From Lachnospiraceae bacterium (lineage in GTDB: Bacteria; Bacillota; Clostridia; Lachnospirales; Lachnospiraceae), in contig JAILGE010000027.1 of NCBI GenBank assembly GCA_024697065.1, positions 1-64,000 on the forward strand: a stretch of DNA of 64,000 bases. The letters run 5' to 3'. The position numbers and the translations under genes were made by a program. Below, piece by piece: positions 56,187-64,000 of this stretch; position 1 is the first letter of the stretch; each line of letters opens with the position of its first letter. Below the pieces are notes generated by a model. It was given only the letters and a program-made list of their open reading frames with translations. It made no database searches and was not told the DNA's origin.

Positions 56187-56475
56187 AAACCGATGAGGAA
56201 GAGTGAGTAGGCTGTATCACTGCTTTAAGAGAGAGCTGCGGATGGTGGGATCGCGGTAAAGTACATGGAGCTGAATGGACTTCCGAGGGCGACCGGAAAT
56301 GGGGCACAGATAAGTATATAGATGTTTCAGATTATGGAAGACGGAGCGACTATCCGTGAACAAAGTCAGCATATGATGGTATGCGTTAAGAGGGCATCGA
56401 AGAGATGTCAAGCCGGGTGGCACCGCAGGTGATTATTATGACCTGTCCCAGCAGAATGCAGGGACAGGTTTTTTT
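56187..56475 (+). promoter_or_regulatory. Tryptophan-specific T-box riboswitch
   Basis: The leader shows the T-box landmarks in order: stem I with AGAGAGCTGCGG and GGTGGGA in the distal part, the specifier loop CTGAATGGACTT in which TGG (56276-56278) is the Trp codon, the T-box core GGGTGGCACCGC (56415-56426), and a terminator hairpin. Uncharged tRNA-Trp should pair with the UGG and the T-box bulge to prevent termination, turning on trpXYZ when tryptophan is scarce. Confidence 0.92.
56442..56475 (+). terminator. T-box regulated terminator
   Basis: CCTGTCCC and GGGACAGG with an 11-base loop, followed by T7. Competes with the antiterminator formed by the T-box core. Confidence 0.92.
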
Positions 56476-56543
56476 ATGAAAAAATCCGGGTTCAGCGCAT
56501 TTTCTTAATGCAGCAGGAAGTTTTTTCTAAGGAGAAGAAAACT

Positions 56544-57671
56544 ATGAAAAAGAGAAACAAAATGATCTGCACAGTGTTAACGATGATGGCAGCATTAAGC
56601 CTTACGGCATGCACAGGAACAGCTGCTCAGAATGTAAACGAAAATCCCGGTTCCGTACAGGAAGGCGGAGACGCAACGGAGGCTGCTTCCGAGAATACCG
56701 GAGCAGACGCAGAAAGTGCCGAAGGCACTGTTTACAAGGTTGGTATCTGCAATTACGTTGATGATGCATCACTTAACCAGATCTACGAAAATATCGAAGC
56801 TCAGCTTAAGGTACTCGGCGATGAGCAGGGTGTTACATACGAGATCGTATATGATAACTGCAATGCTGATGCAAACGTAATGAACCAGATCATTGAGAAT
56901 TTTATCTCAGGTGAAAAGGTTGATCTTATGGTAGGTATCGCAACACCTGTTGCAATGACAATGCAGTCCGCAACAGAAGATACTCAGATCCCCGTTATCT
57001 TCTCTGCAGTATCCGATCCTCTTTCAGCAGGACTTGTTGATTCTCTTGATGCACCGGGACACAATATCACAGGTACATCGGATTATCTCAACACTGACGC
57101 TATCATGGATCTTATGTTTGAAGCTAATCCCGACATTCAGACTGTAGGTCTTCTCTATGATATGGGTCAGGATGCTTCCACATCCGCTATCAATGATGCA
57201 AAGGCATATCTTGATGCTAAGGGTATCAAATACATCGAGCGCACAGGAACAACAGTTGATGAAGTAATGCTTGCAGCAGATACTCTTGCTAAGTCAGATA
57301 AGGTTGATGCGGTATTCACACCGACAGACAACACCATCATGACAGCTGAGCTTTCCATATATGAAACATTTGCCGAAGCAGGTATCCCTCATTACTGCGG
57401 AGCAGATTCTTTTGCATTAAACGGAGCTTTCCTTGGATTCGGTGTTGATTATGCTAATATAGGTGTGGAAACAGCAAATATGATCAGCGAAGTTCTCTAT
57501 GAAGGTAAGGATCCTGCAACACTTGGCGTAATGACTTTTGATAACGGTATCGCTACCATCAATACTGAAACATGTGAAGCTATCGGATTCGATCTTGATA
57601 CAGTAAAGACTTCATTTGGACCTCACTGCACAGATATCATAGAGATCACAACAGCAGAAGATTTTGAATAA
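56544..57671 (+). CDS. trpX: Tryptophan ABC importer substrate-binding lipoprotein TrpX
   Basis: 375 residues from ATG 56544 (AAGGAGAAGAAAACT before it; an earlier in-frame ATG precedes the ribosome site). Lipoprotein signal with LTAC lipobox. The mature part is an ABC_sub_bind (PF04392) protein: KVGICNYVDDASLNQIYENIEAQL, VGIATPVAMTMQSAT, IPVIFSAVSDPLSAGLVDS and GITGT-like HNITGTSD. The T-box specificity makes tryptophan the likely ligand. First gene of the trpXYZ operon. Confidence 0.9.
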   Translation: MKKRNKMICTVLTMMAALSLTACTGTAAQNVNENPGSVQEGGDATEAASENTGADAESAEGTVYKVGICNYVDDASLNQIYENIEAQLKVLGDEQGVTYEIVYDNCNADANVMNQIIENFISGEKVDLMVGIATPVAMTMQSATEDTQIPVIFSAVSDPLSAGLVDSLDAPGHNITGTSDYLNTDAIMDLMFEANPDIQTVGLLYDMGQDASTSAINDAKAYLDAKGIKYIERTGTTVDEVMLAADTLAKSDKVDAVFTPTDNTIMTAELSIYETFAEAGIPHYCGADSFALNGAFLGFGVDYANIGVETANMISEVLYEGKDPATLGVMTFDNGIATINTETCEAIGFDLDTVKTSFGPHCTDIIEITTAEDFE

Positions 57672-57690
57672 TTAAAATAGAGGAAAAACA

Positions 57691-58617
57691 ATGGACATTG
57701 CATCTATAGGCAGTATCTTACAGACATCACTTGAACTGGGACTTATCAGCTCTCTTACGGTATTGGCGCTTTTCTTAAGCTACTCAATGCTTGGGGTTTG
57801 TGATCTTTCAACCGACGGGTGTTTTACACTCGGTGCTGCCACAGGTGCAATGGTCGCATTGGCAGGTCATCCGTTCTTAGCTATCCCCGCCGCCATGGCA
57901 GTGGGGATGATGTCCGGATTTATCACAGGACTTCTGCAGACCAAGATGGGTATCGACAGTCTCCTTGCGGGGATCATCGTTAATACAGGTCTGTATTCCG
58001 TCAACATTGCCGTAATGGGCAAGTCTTCACTCATCAATCTGAATAAGACAACGACAATATTTTCAATGCTTAAAGATTCATTAAAGGGAACGGCTCTTGC
58101 AGAACAGTATGGTCTTATTATTGCTCTTGCTGCAGTTCTTCTTGTAGTGATCTTCCTCGGATTTTTCTTAAAGACAAGACTCGGACTCGCTATCCGTGCA
58201 ACGGGTAACAATCCGGACATGGTAAGATCTTCTTCCATCAATCCGGTATTTACCACCCTGGTGGGACTTGTGATCGCCAATTCCTTCACAGCTCTCTCGG
58301 GATGCCTGCTCGGACAGTTTCAAAAGAGTGCGAATATAGATATAGGTACCGGCATGGTCACCATTGCATTGGCTTCTCTTCTTATAGGTGAAGTATTTAT
58401 CAGAAGAGGTCCTATAGGACTTAAGGCAGTGGGGGCCGTCATTGGTGCAATAGTATTCCGTATCGTTTATGCAGTGGCACTTAGATTTAACATGCCTGCA
58501 TTCATGCTTAAGCTTGTTTCCTCAGTGATAGTTATCATTGCGATATCAGGTCCCTATCTGAAAAAACAGATGCCGCTTTTAATGAGGCGTATGGCTTTTA
58601 ATTCGGAGGGTAAATAA
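57691..58617 (+). CDS. trpY: Tryptophan ABC importer permease TrpY
   Basis: 308 residues, about nine membrane helices, BPD_transp_2/LivH-like permease. Blocks SYSMLGVCDLSTDGCFTLGAA, TGLLQTKMGIDSLLAGIIVNTGLYSVN and RATGNNPDMVRSSSI are typical of the permeases paired with PF04392 binding proteins. It lies 19 bases after trpX and its stop is directly followed by the trpZ ATG. Confidence 0.9.
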   Translation: MDIASIGSILQTSLELGLISSLTVLALFLSYSMLGVCDLSTDGCFTLGAATGAMVALAGHPFLAIPAAMAVGMMSGFITGLLQTKMGIDSLLAGIIVNTGLYSVNIAVMGKSSLINLNKTTTIFSMLKDSLKGTALAEQYGLIIALAAVLLVVIFLGFFLKTRLGLAIRATGNNPDMVRSSSINPVFTTLVGLVIANSFTALSGCLLGQFQKSANIDIGTGMVTIALASLLIGEVFIRRGPIGLKAVGAVIGAIVFRIVYAVALRFNMPAFMLKLVSSVIVIIAISGPYLKKQMPLLMRRMAFNSEGK

Positions 58618-59406
58618 ATGTTAGAGATGAATAACATCACAAAAGTTTTCAACGCCGGAACACCCAATGAGAAAACAGCCCTTGAGGATTTTTCGCTTAA
58701 AGTATCCGATGGAGATTTTATAACCGTCATCGGAGCCAACGGCGCCGGCAAGTCTACTCTTTTCGGTGCGATAGCCGGAGATTATATTCCCGATAGAGGA
58801 AGCATAATATTAAATAACAAGAATGTGACCCTGCAGCCTTCATATGTGAGAGCAAGGGTTATAGGAAGACTTTTTCAGGATCCCATGAGGGGAACGGCAC
58901 CCGGGATGACTATAGAAGAGAATCTTTCTCTCGCCGCCGGAAGCGGTGGATGGCTGGGAAGTATCACCAAGGCCGACAGAGAAAGATTTATAGAAAAATT
59001 AAGTCCACTTGGAATGGGACTTGAGTACCGTATGACACAGCCTGTTGGTCTTTTGTCCGGTGGACAGAGACAGGCGCTCACTCTTATGATGGCCACCATG
59101 AATAAGCCGGAGATACTTCTCCTGGATGAGCATACGGCAGCACTCGATCCCGCGACGGCAGAGATAGTTTTAAAGCTTACGAAAGAGATCGTGGAGAGAG
59201 ATAAGATCACATGTCTTATGGTAACTCATAATATGCAGTCCGCTCTGGATCTCGGCAACAGGACCATCATGATGGACAGAGGTAAAGTTATCTACGACGT
59301 ATCCGGCGATGAGAGAAAGGGACTTACAGTTCCGGATCTCTTAAACAAATTCAAAGAAGCCGCCGGCGCTGCCCTCGATAATGATCGTATGCTGCTTACC
59401 AAATGA
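58618..59406 (+). CDS. trpZ: Tryptophan ABC importer ATP-binding protein TrpZ
   Basis: 262 residues. Walker A GANGAGKST, signature LLSGGQRQALTL, Walker B ILLLDEHTAALDP and switch VTHN. Complete ABC ATPase of the importer, starting on the base after the trpY stop with GGAGG inside the end of trpY. A terminator follows. Confidence 0.92.
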   Translation: MLEMNNITKVFNAGTPNEKTALEDFSLKVSDGDFITVIGANGAGKSTLFGAIAGDYIPDRGSIILNNKNVTLQPSYVRARVIGRLFQDPMRGTAPGMTIEENLSLAAGSGGWLGSITKADRERFIEKLSPLGMGLEYRMTQPVGLLSGGQRQALTLMMATMNKPEILLLDEHTAALDPATAEIVLKLTKEIVERDKITCLMVTHNMQSALDLGNRTIMMDRGKVIYDVSGDERKGLTVPDLLNKFKEAAGAALDNDRMLLTK

Positions 59407-59413
59407 TCTGACA

Positions 59414-59441
59414 AAAACCTCACAGAGCGTGAGGTTTTTTT
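59414..59441 (+). terminator. Terminator after trpZ
   Basis: CCTCAC-AGAGC-GTGAGG flanked by A5 and T7. Confidence 0.9.
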
Positions 59442-59557
59442 ATTTGGGAATAACAGTTTAAAAACCATCCCTCAGGTCCGCAACCTTGAAAACTGAGTAT
59501 TTACTCTATATAATTACGTGGTATTTGGAAATAATGTGAGTGGATCGCGGAGGAAGT

Positions 59558-60970
59558 ATGGTTTTCAGTTCAATGACATTTTTGTGGCTGTTTTTGCCGG
59601 TGGTATTTATATTATGCCTCCTCATCAGAAAACCGAAGTACCAGAATATCCTTCTTCTGATATTCAGCCTGTTTTTCTATGCATGGGGAATGCCTTCTTA
59701 TGTACTGCTCCTGCTCGCGTCAGTGGCCATCAACTGGATCTGCGGAGTGTGGATGGAAAAGTGGATCAAGGGCAAGACCATAGTACTCGTTATTTCTGTC
59801 GCAGCCAATCTCGGACTGCTTGGATATTTCAAATATGCAAACTTCATTTTAAATACAATCGATGCGGTCATTCCCGGAGGAAATACACTTCCGAGGCTTA
59901 ATATCGGACTTCCTATCGGTATATCTTTCTTTACTTTCCAGGCCATGAGCTACGTCATAGATCTTTACAGAGGCGAGTATAAAGCACAGAAAAATCCCCT
60001 GAATCTCGCGCTCTATATTTCTTTTTTTCCCCAGCTTATAGCGGGCCCCATCGTAAAATACCGTGATGTAAACAGGCAGATAGAGGAACGAACAGTAAAC
60101 GGTGAAAAGATCGCACTGGGATTCCGCCGGTTTATCTATGGTCTTGCAAAGAAGGTCATCATTTCAAATATACTTGCGATATCCGTGGACCGTATCTACG
60201 GAACCGATATGACAAGGATCAACAGCGCTATGGCATGGACTGCCGCTATCTGTTATACACTTCAGATCTACTACGATTTTTCGGGTTATTCGGATATGGC
60301 AATAGGTCTCGGGCGCATGTTCGGATTTGATTTTCTTGAGAACTTCAACTATCCGTATGTTTCTTCATCGATCAAAGAGTTCTGGCGCAGATGGCATATT
60401 TCCATGTCATCCTGGTTCAGGGAATATCTGTATATCCCTCTTGGCGGAAACAGAAAAGGAAAGGTACGCACATACATAAATCTTTTTATCGTATTCGCAG
60501 CAACAGGACTGTGGCACGGTGCCAGTTGGAATTTTGTGGGCTGGGGACTCTTCCACGGATTCTTTATAATCATAGAAAGGATTGGCTTCGGAAAGCTTTT
60601 GGAAAAGTCAAAGATACTGAGCAGGATCTACTGTCTGCTTGTAGTTATCGTCGGCTGGGTGTTCTTCAGAGCAAACGATACGGGCACCGCCATCGAGATC
60701 ATAAAGAGGATGTTTATGCCCTGGCAGTATAATGCGGGAAATATGCTCCTTGGTGTGATACTAAACGCAAAGACAATTCTTATTGTTGTGATCGCTGTTA
60801 TCGCATGCGGTCCCGTTCAGGAGATCTTTAAGATTAAGAAGCTTGAAAAGCTGGCAGTTAAGTGGAAGAATTCTCTTCCGGAAGCGATAGCTCTTGCGTT
60901 GCTTTTGTTCTATAGTATAACGTTGCTCGCAAATGATGCCTACAACCCGTTTATTTATTTCAGATTCTGA
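59558..60970 (+). CDS. MBOAT family O-acyltransferase (AlgI/DltB-like)
   Basis: 470 residues, about eleven membrane helices. ATG 59558 after GCGGAGGAAGT; a GTG six codons upstream is less likely. MBOAT features: YFKYANFI, LPIGISFFTFQAMSYVIDLYRG, AGPIVKYRD, YDFSGYSDMAIGLGRMFGF, FWRRWHISMSSWFREYLYIPLGG and the catalytic His in GLWHGASWNF. Transfers acyl (probably acetyl) groups across the membrane to an exopolysaccharide or wall polymer, working with the DHHW protein encoded next. Confidence 0.93.
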   Translation: MVFSSMTFLWLFLPVVFILCLLIRKPKYQNILLLIFSLFFYAWGMPSYVLLLLASVAINWICGVWMEKWIKGKTIVLVISVAANLGLLGYFKYANFILNTIDAVIPGGNTLPRLNIGLPIGISFFTFQAMSYVIDLYRGEYKAQKNPLNLALYISFFPQLIAGPIVKYRDVNRQIEERTVNGEKIALGFRRFIYGLAKKVIISNILAISVDRIYGTDMTRINSAMAWTAAICYTLQIYYDFSGYSDMAIGLGRMFGFDFLENFNYPYVSSSIKEFWRRWHISMSSWFREYLYIPLGGNRKGKVRTYINLFIVFAATGLWHGASWNFVGWGLFHGFFIIIERIGFGKLLEKSKILSRIYCLLVVIVGWVFFRANDTGTAIEIIKRMFMPWQYNAGNMLLGVILNAKTILIVVIAVIACGPVQEIFKIKKLEKLAVKWKNSLPEAIALALLLFYSITLLANDAYNPFIYFRF

Positions 60971-60992
60971 TGGGAGGAGGCAGGAGAAAGAT

Positions 60993-62144
60993 ATGAAGAG
61001 ATCAGTTCAGATCACATATTTTGTAATAATGTTTGTGATGATAATCATACCTGTCGCACTTTACTCCGTTATCGGAGACTATATCGATATGGGTACGGCA
61101 GATAAGGAAAACAGGGTGCTTGCGGAAAAGCCTTCGTTGGAGTATACACCCATCGCCGACTATCCCGCAGCTTTTGATGCATATTTTGAGGATCATCTTC
61201 CTTTTAAGGATCCTCTGGTTGAGCTAAATAACTACTTAAATTACGAAGCACTCGGAACGTCTTCTTCCGATGATGTGGTAGCAGGTAAGGATGGCTGGCT
61301 TTTTTATATAGGAAGCAAATCTTATCTGGAGAATCCCATCAGGGATTACAACGGTGAGAATCTTTATACCGAAGAACAGCTTGAGCAGCTGAAAGCCAAT
61401 ATGATGGGCTTTAAGGAAGAGCTTGCAAAAAAGGATTGCGAGTTTGTGATAGCGCTTGCGCCCAATAAGGAAAGAGTTTACAGCGACTATATGCCTTATC
61501 TGTGCGGTCAGCCCGCAGAGAATGACAGGCTTGAACAGGTTGCGGAATATTTAAGAGCCAATACAGATATTCCGGTTGTACTTATGTACGATGATCTTGC
61601 AGAGTACAAAGAAACGCATCCGGATGAAGATATATATTACAGATATGATACGCACTGGAATGATAAGGGTGCATATATAGGAGCGAGGGCTGTTGAGCGT
61701 GAACTCGGAAATGATATGCCGAAAGCCGACACACTTACTACAGGACCCGGAGATCCGGTTGCCAGCGACCTTGCAAGATTTGTTAATCTGAGCGATCTGC
61801 TTAAGGATGAAACCTTCAGAATGCATGGATACGCAGATCCCGAAGTGGAAGTCGAGCATGACAAAGGCGGCGGAAATTTCTGGGGAGTGAACGAAGAGGG
61901 AACCGGCGATGACAGAAAGCTGTTTGTTATAGGTGATTCGTATTCAACGATCTTCTTCAGATACCTGGCAGGCTGCCATGATGACTCAAGGCTGATGGTA
62001 TATTACATCTACAAGAGAGAAACCATGGACGAATACGATCCGGACATAGTAGTTCTGGAATTCGTTGAGCGATATGTTGATAACATGCTCTACTTTACGA
62101 TAGACGGTGGTTTTGATCCCCCGCCCGATCCTGCGGAGCAGTAA
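60993..62144 (+). CDS. DHHW family/AlgJ-like exported acyltransfer partner
   Basis: 383 residues. ATG 60993 with CAGGAGAAAGAT. One N-terminal membrane helix (about 7-28), then an exported SGNH-like domain: ENRVLAEKP, YFEDHLPFKDPLVELNNYLNYEALG, GKDGWLFY, YRYDTHWNDKGAYIGARA (Asp-His-like motif of the DHHW/AlgJ-AlgX group) and the nucleophile block VIGDSYSTIF. AlgJ/AlgX-like partners complete polymer acetylation outside the cell. Overlap-free, 22 bases after the MBOAT gene. Confidence 0.9.
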   Translation: MKRSVQITYFVIMFVMIIIPVALYSVIGDYIDMGTADKENRVLAEKPSLEYTPIADYPAAFDAYFEDHLPFKDPLVELNNYLNYEALGTSSSDDVVAGKDGWLFYIGSKSYLENPIRDYNGENLYTEEQLEQLKANMMGFKEELAKKDCEFVIALAPNKERVYSDYMPYLCGQPAENDRLEQVAEYLRANTDIPVVLMYDDLAEYKETHPDEDIYYRYDTHWNDKGAYIGARAVERELGNDMPKADTLTTGPGDPVASDLARFVNLSDLLKDETFRMHGYADPEVEVEHDKGGGNFWGVNEEGTGDDRKLFVIGDSYSTIFFRYLAGCHDDSRLMVYYIYKRETMDEYDPDIVVLEFVERYVDNMLYFTIDGGFDPPPDPAEQ

Positions 62145-62173
62145 GCAAACGGTATAAAGAATTATAAAAAAGG

Positions 62174-62216
62174 AATTGGTGCGATAGAATGCGCTGTGCG
62201 CTCGCACCAATTTTCT
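62174..62216 (+). terminator. Terminator after the MBOAT/DHHW pair
   Basis: AATTGGTGCGA (62174-62184) and TCGCACCAATT (62202-62212) pair perfectly, with an inner GCGC/GCGC stem, then TTTT. Confidence 0.85.
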
Positions 62217-62292
62217 GCATGAAGATGACGGTTTGGAAGTTGATCATCTTTCAAAACGAAATTGATATTTAGAAATCATTAGAGGTATAACT

Positions 62293-63555
62293 ATGGAAAC
62301 ATATGAGATATTAAGAGATCTTGCGATAATAATCCTTGCAGCCAAATTCATGGGACTGGTAGCAAAAAAATGTAAGATACCTTCGGTAGTTGGTGAGATC
62401 GTTGCGGGACTTATCATAGGCCCGTGTCTTCCCGGTCTTATAAATCTGATCATTCCCGGAGTGATCCCTTCAAATTTTTTATCGGGACTTGTTCAGCCAT
62501 CTGATTTTATTAACTGGATGGCGGAGATCGGTGTTATCCTGATAATGTTCTCGGCAGGTCTTGAGACCAATCTTAAGGAACTTAAGAAGTCCGGTCTGCA
62601 GGCACTTGTCATAGCATGTTTCGGCGTTGCCGTTCCTTTGGTCTGCGGAGCCATTCTTTATATGTGTTTTCATGGGTTTGCTGCACCGGGCACGGAGGAG
62701 TTCTTTTGCGCAGCCTTTATCGGATGCATCATGACTGCAACATCCGTGAGTATCACGGTTGAAAGCTTAAGAGAGCTGGGACATCTTCAGGGCAGAGTCG
62801 GCCAGACCATTCTCAGTGCCGCCATTATAGATGATGTTATAGGTATCATAGTTCTTACTTTTGTTCTCGGTATGAAGGATCCTTCAAGCAATCCGGGTAT
62901 GGTCGTAGTTAAGACAGTGCTCTTCCTTCTTGTTTCGTTTGTCGGAGGTATCGTTTGCTACAAGGTCTTCAAGAAAGTGGATGCCAGATATCCCCATACA
63001 AGGAGAATCCCCATCATCGGTCTCGGTATCTGCTTTATTCTTTCCTATATTGCGGAAAGATATTTCGGTATCGCAGATATCACGGGAGCGTATCTCGCCG
63101 GTATCATCCTTTGTAATGTGAGAGATGCTTCCTATATCGACAGAAAAGTTTCAATAAACAGCTACATGATCTTTGCGCCTATCTTCTTCGTGGGTATAGG
63201 TCTGAAGACGGACTTCAGCAGTATGGATACAAGCATGCTTTTATTCTCTGTTCTGTTTGTGGTTGTTGCTCTGGCAGGTAAGATCATCGGCTGCAGCGGT
63301 ATTTCAAAATGTCTGGGATTTAACATGCCTGACAGCTTTAAGATCGGCATAGGAATGATGACCAGAGGCGAGGTCGCACTTATTATTACCAGTAAGGGTC
63401 TTAATCTTGGTATAATAGACGCGTCATATTTCACGGCAGTGATATTGCTCATAATAGTATCAAGCGTTGTAGTTCCCATACTTTTAAAAGCGGTATATGC
63501 CAAGTATCCGGATGGTGCCTGTCCCGAAAAGAAGAGTGAAAAAGCGGCATCATAA
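62293..63555 (+). CDS. CPA2 family cation:proton antiporter
   Basis: 420 residues, about twelve membrane helices, Na+/H+ exchanger (PF00999) fold. Recognisable are KCKIPSVVGEIVAGLIIGP, ILIMFSAGLETNLKELKKSG, the ion-site pair in AAIIDDVIGIIVLTFVLG (Asp-Asp) and the C-terminal GMMTRGEVALIITSKGL. No regulatory TrkA-N domain is attached, so it is closer to the short NapA/KefB-like type. It may use the ion gradient made by the Ech hydrogenase. A ribosome site is weak (AGAGGTATAACT). Confidence 0.92.
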   Translation: METYEILRDLAIIILAAKFMGLVAKKCKIPSVVGEIVAGLIIGPCLPGLINLIIPGVIPSNFLSGLVQPSDFINWMAEIGVILIMFSAGLETNLKELKKSGLQALVIACFGVAVPLVCGAILYMCFHGFAAPGTEEFFCAAFIGCIMTATSVSITVESLRELGHLQGRVGQTILSAAIIDDVIGIIVLTFVLGMKDPSSNPGMVVVKTVLFLLVSFVGGIVCYKVFKKVDARYPHTRRIPIIGLGICFILSYIAERYFGIADITGAYLAGIILCNVRDASYIDRKVSINSYMIFAPIFFVGIGLKTDFSSMDTSMLLFSVLFVVVALAGKIIGCSGISKCLGFNMPDSFKIGIGMMTRGEVALIITSKGLNLGIIDASYFTAVILLIIVSSVVVPILLKAVYAKYPDGACPEKKSEKAAS

Positions 63556-63586
63556 AAGAAGTCTTTTATAAGGAAAAATTATTTTG

Positions 63587-64000
63587 ATGAAAAGAAGATT
63601 TTACAGTTTTTTATTATCCCTGTCCTGCAGTGCGGTACTTATGTCCTGCGGTAAGACTCCGGTTGTGACGGGTTCGGGCAATGCCGCAAAAGAGGAAGCG
63701 GGTGACATGGGAACGGAAGCGCCGGATCCGTCGGCTTCAGATATCGAAGCGGAAGCCACAGAAGCTCCGACAGAAGTTCCTACAGACGCTCCCACGGAGG
63801 AAGCCAAGCCTGTGATCGAGCATCCGACGGTTGCTCCCGAATATCTGGAAGCATCCGCAAAAGGTGTAAAGATAAGCTTCGTCAATATTTGCGGGACGGA
63901 TATCGACAATATGCAGATCACCCTGGATAAGGGCGGTATAGATAATGCAGAGATACTGGGAGACGAAAAACTTCCCGATGGCAGACAGTTTGATTATTCC
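63587..64000 (+). CDS. Putative lipoprotein, 3' end cut off
   Basis: 138 codons are visible. ATG 63587 with AAGGAAAAATT upstream. Lipoprotein signal with LMSC lipobox (Cys21), then a long acidic/Thr/Pro-rich spacer (EAPTEVPTDAPTEE type) to about residue 85, followed by the start of a folded domain YLEASAKGVKISFVNICG. Domain type unknown because the rest lies outside the window. Confidence 0.8.
   Translation, partial: MKRRFYSFLLSLSCSAVLMSCGKTPVVTGSGNAAKEEAGDMGTEAPDPSASDIEAEATEAPTEVPTDAPTEEAKPVIEHPTVAPEYLEASAKGVKISFVNICGTDIDNMQITLDKGGIDNAEILGDEKLPDGRQFDYS

Overview
The window is a low-to-medium GC Bacillota chromosome segment centred on the replication origin, most consistent with a rumen or gut Lachnospiraceae of the Butyrivibrio/Pseudobutyrivibrio type. 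This is inferred from gene content: an Ech-type energy-converting hydrogenase, the rpmH-rnpA-yidD-yidC-jag and dnaA-dnaN-recF-gyrB-gyrA blocks, DUF6472, DUF4446 and DUF3048 proteins, and a choline-binding-like GH25 lysozyme. No database search was possible, so the genus is a guess. oriC lies around 28.1-30.2 kb. Genes to its left are almost all on the minus strand and genes to its right all on the plus strand, as expected for leading-strand coding away from the origin. The exceptions on the left are hypA, hypB and parA.

Left arm (1-21 kb). From 10.7 kb down to 1 runs a close-packed minus-strand series: hypE, pepD, a MATE exporter, rsmG, a DUF6472 protein, MgtC, a GldG-like secreted/membrane protein, an ABC ATPase, an ABC permease and a cut-off membrane protein. 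From 17.7 to 11 kb lies a complete echABCDEF operon followed by hypC and hypD. hypA and hypB diverge from it on the plus strand. Together they encode a proton- or sodium-pumping, ferredoxin-linked [NiFe] hydrogenase and most of its maturation factors; hypF is not in the window. A degV-PP2C pair follows, then 1.26 kb of very AT-rich non-coding DNA carrying two perfect parS sites in front of parA.

Origin and right arm (22-46 kb). mnmE and the jag-yidC-yidD-rnpA-rpmH operon run left from the origin. dnaA, dnaN, rlbA, recF, gyrB and gyrA run right, with a GtrII-like glucosyltransferase gene inserted between gyrB and gyrA. Downstream are a 923-residue fusion of two de-ADP-ribosylating domains, a MraY-like transferase, parB (20 kb from parA), a DUF4446 gene and serS.

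Accessory part (46-64 kb). This holds a GH25 lysozyme, tRNA-Arg(CCT) with a highly structured repeat element beside it, a DUF3048 lipoprotein, a second MATE exporter, a PD-(D/E)XK-like protein and a dGTPase. Next comes a decaying island of small single-pass membrane proteins separated by gene remnants. It is followed by a tryptophan T-box riboswitch (specifier UGG) driving a trpXYZ-type ABC importer, an MBOAT/DHHW acyltransferase pair, a CPA2 antiporter and a cut-off lipoprotein.

The most unusual items are the DraG-PARG fusion protein, the structured element next to tRNA-Arg, the small-membrane-protein island with remnants, the parA/parB split around oriC, and possible regulatory signals in the hydrogenase cluster: a leaderless hypA, a palindrome at about -71.5 of hypE, and a C-rich small-RNA candidate.
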